Shown piece after piece: positions 40,930-41,305 of a stretch of 41,305 bases of DNA. Within the stretch, counting starts at the first letter, position 1. Each line of letters starts with the position of its first letter. The position numbers were made by a program, and so were the translations under genes. A model generated the notes under the pieces. That model was not told the origin of the DNA, made no database searches, and was given only the letters and a program-made list of their open reading frames with translations. Source of the stretch: Novosphingobium sp. (lineage in GTDB: Bacteria > Pseudomonadota > Alphaproteobacteria > Sphingomonadales > Sphingomonadaceae); contig JADLHU010000115.1 of NCBI GenBank assembly GCA_020848655.1, positions 75,899-117,203 of the forward strand, written 5' to 3'.

Positions 40930-41305
40930 ATGGCCAGTGCGATTTCCGCCAACCGCGCCGAGCTGCTTGCGATCGCCAATGCCGTCGCCAGCGAGAAGAT
41001 GATCGACAAGGCGATCGTCATCGAGGCGATGGAAGAAGCGATCCAGAAGTCGGCGCGCAACCGGTATGGCGCCGAGAACGACATTCGCGCCAAACTTGAT
41101 CCGCGCACCGGCGATCTGCGGCTGTGGCGCGTCGTCGAAGTGGTCGAAGAGGTCGAGGACTACTTCAAGCAGGTCGATCTGAAGCAGGCGGAAAAGCTCC
41201 AGCCGGGCGCGAAGATCGGCGATTTCATCGTCGATCCGCTGCCGCCGGTCGATCTCGGGCGCATCGATGCGCAGTCGGCCAAGCAGGTGATCTTCCAGAA
41301 GGTCC
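40930..41305 (+). CDS. nusA: Transcription termination/antitermination factor NusA, N-terminal fragment
   Basis: The first 125 codons, running off the window. RAELLAIANAVASEKMIDKA and VIEAMEEAIQKSARNRYGAE are the NusA N-terminal domain that binds RNA polymerase, and DIRAKLDPRTGDLRLWRVVE continues it. The S1 and KH RNA-binding domains lie beyond the window. The ATG is three bases after the rimP stop. Confidence 0.93.
   Translation, partial: MASAISANRAELLAIANAVASEKMIDKAIVIEAMEEAIQKSARNRYGAENDIRAKLDPRTGDLRLWRVVEVVEEVEDYFKQVDLKQAEKLQPGAKIGDFIVDPLPPVDLGRIDAQSAKQVIFQKV

Overview
The window is GC-rich, tightly packed alphaproteobacterial DNA. Evidence for a sphingomonad (Novosphingobium/Sphingomonas type) includes an F1F0-ATPase zeta-subunit gene (DUF1476), a crtZ-type carotenoid hydroxylase, the perfect inverted repeat built on GTGTCGAGCGAAGTCGAGAC that is common in sphingomonad genomes, a haem TonB receptor paired with DUF6607, and rimP-nusA order. 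The species assignment is an inference.

Region 1 (1-2815) is a sugar-type ABC importer (ATPase fragment and lipoprotein), a LysR regulator and a VOC protein. Region 2 (2916-8002) is the most unusual part. A three-gene operon coupled by ATGA overlaps encodes a DapF-fold protein, an apparently circularly permuted ATP-grasp ligase and a nitroreductase. It diverges from a CphA2-like (cyanophycin synthetase-like) protein whose Mur-ligase half is short and has lost its P-loop lysine. Together they look like an uncharacterised pathway making a small peptide or modified amino acid. Region 3 (8012-11050) is a three-gene set (GT4 glycosyltransferase, UPF0104/LPG-synthase-like membrane protein, DUF2334 deacetylase-fold protein) that may act on an envelope glycolipid. 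Region 4 (11219-14509) is a haem-uptake pair, a TonB receptor and DUF6607, behind a good Fur box.

Region 5 (about 14.8-26.46 kb) is an integrative element in the 3' end of tRNA-Gly(CCC). Every gene in it is on the minus strand. Read from the tRNA inwards it carries a P4-type integrase with TACCCCCA arm-type repeats, a nuclease of the thermonuclease family, a type III restriction-modification pair, an unknown gene, an AlpA-like regulator, a small ORF, a CHC2/Toprim primase, a DUF3987 protein and two heavily overlapping terminal genes. No packaging or conjugation genes are visible.

Region 6 (26.6-41.3 kb) is chromosomal. It holds a glycosyltransferase-like protein, a secreted glycine-zipper protein with about 15 aromatic repeats, an HWE/HisKA_2 histidine kinase, a PilZ protein and a NUDIX hydrolase. 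A seven-gene minus-strand run follows: leuC, a hypoxanthine-DNA glycosylase, a small membrane protein, leuD, zeta subunit, bolA, grxD. Then come crtZ, an AT-rich orphan gene with a papain-like Cys-His-Asp arrangement, a DUF454 protein, sufE, a polysaccharide deacetylase and the start of rimP-nusA. A sigma-54-type promoter at 32276 has no gene downstream of it.
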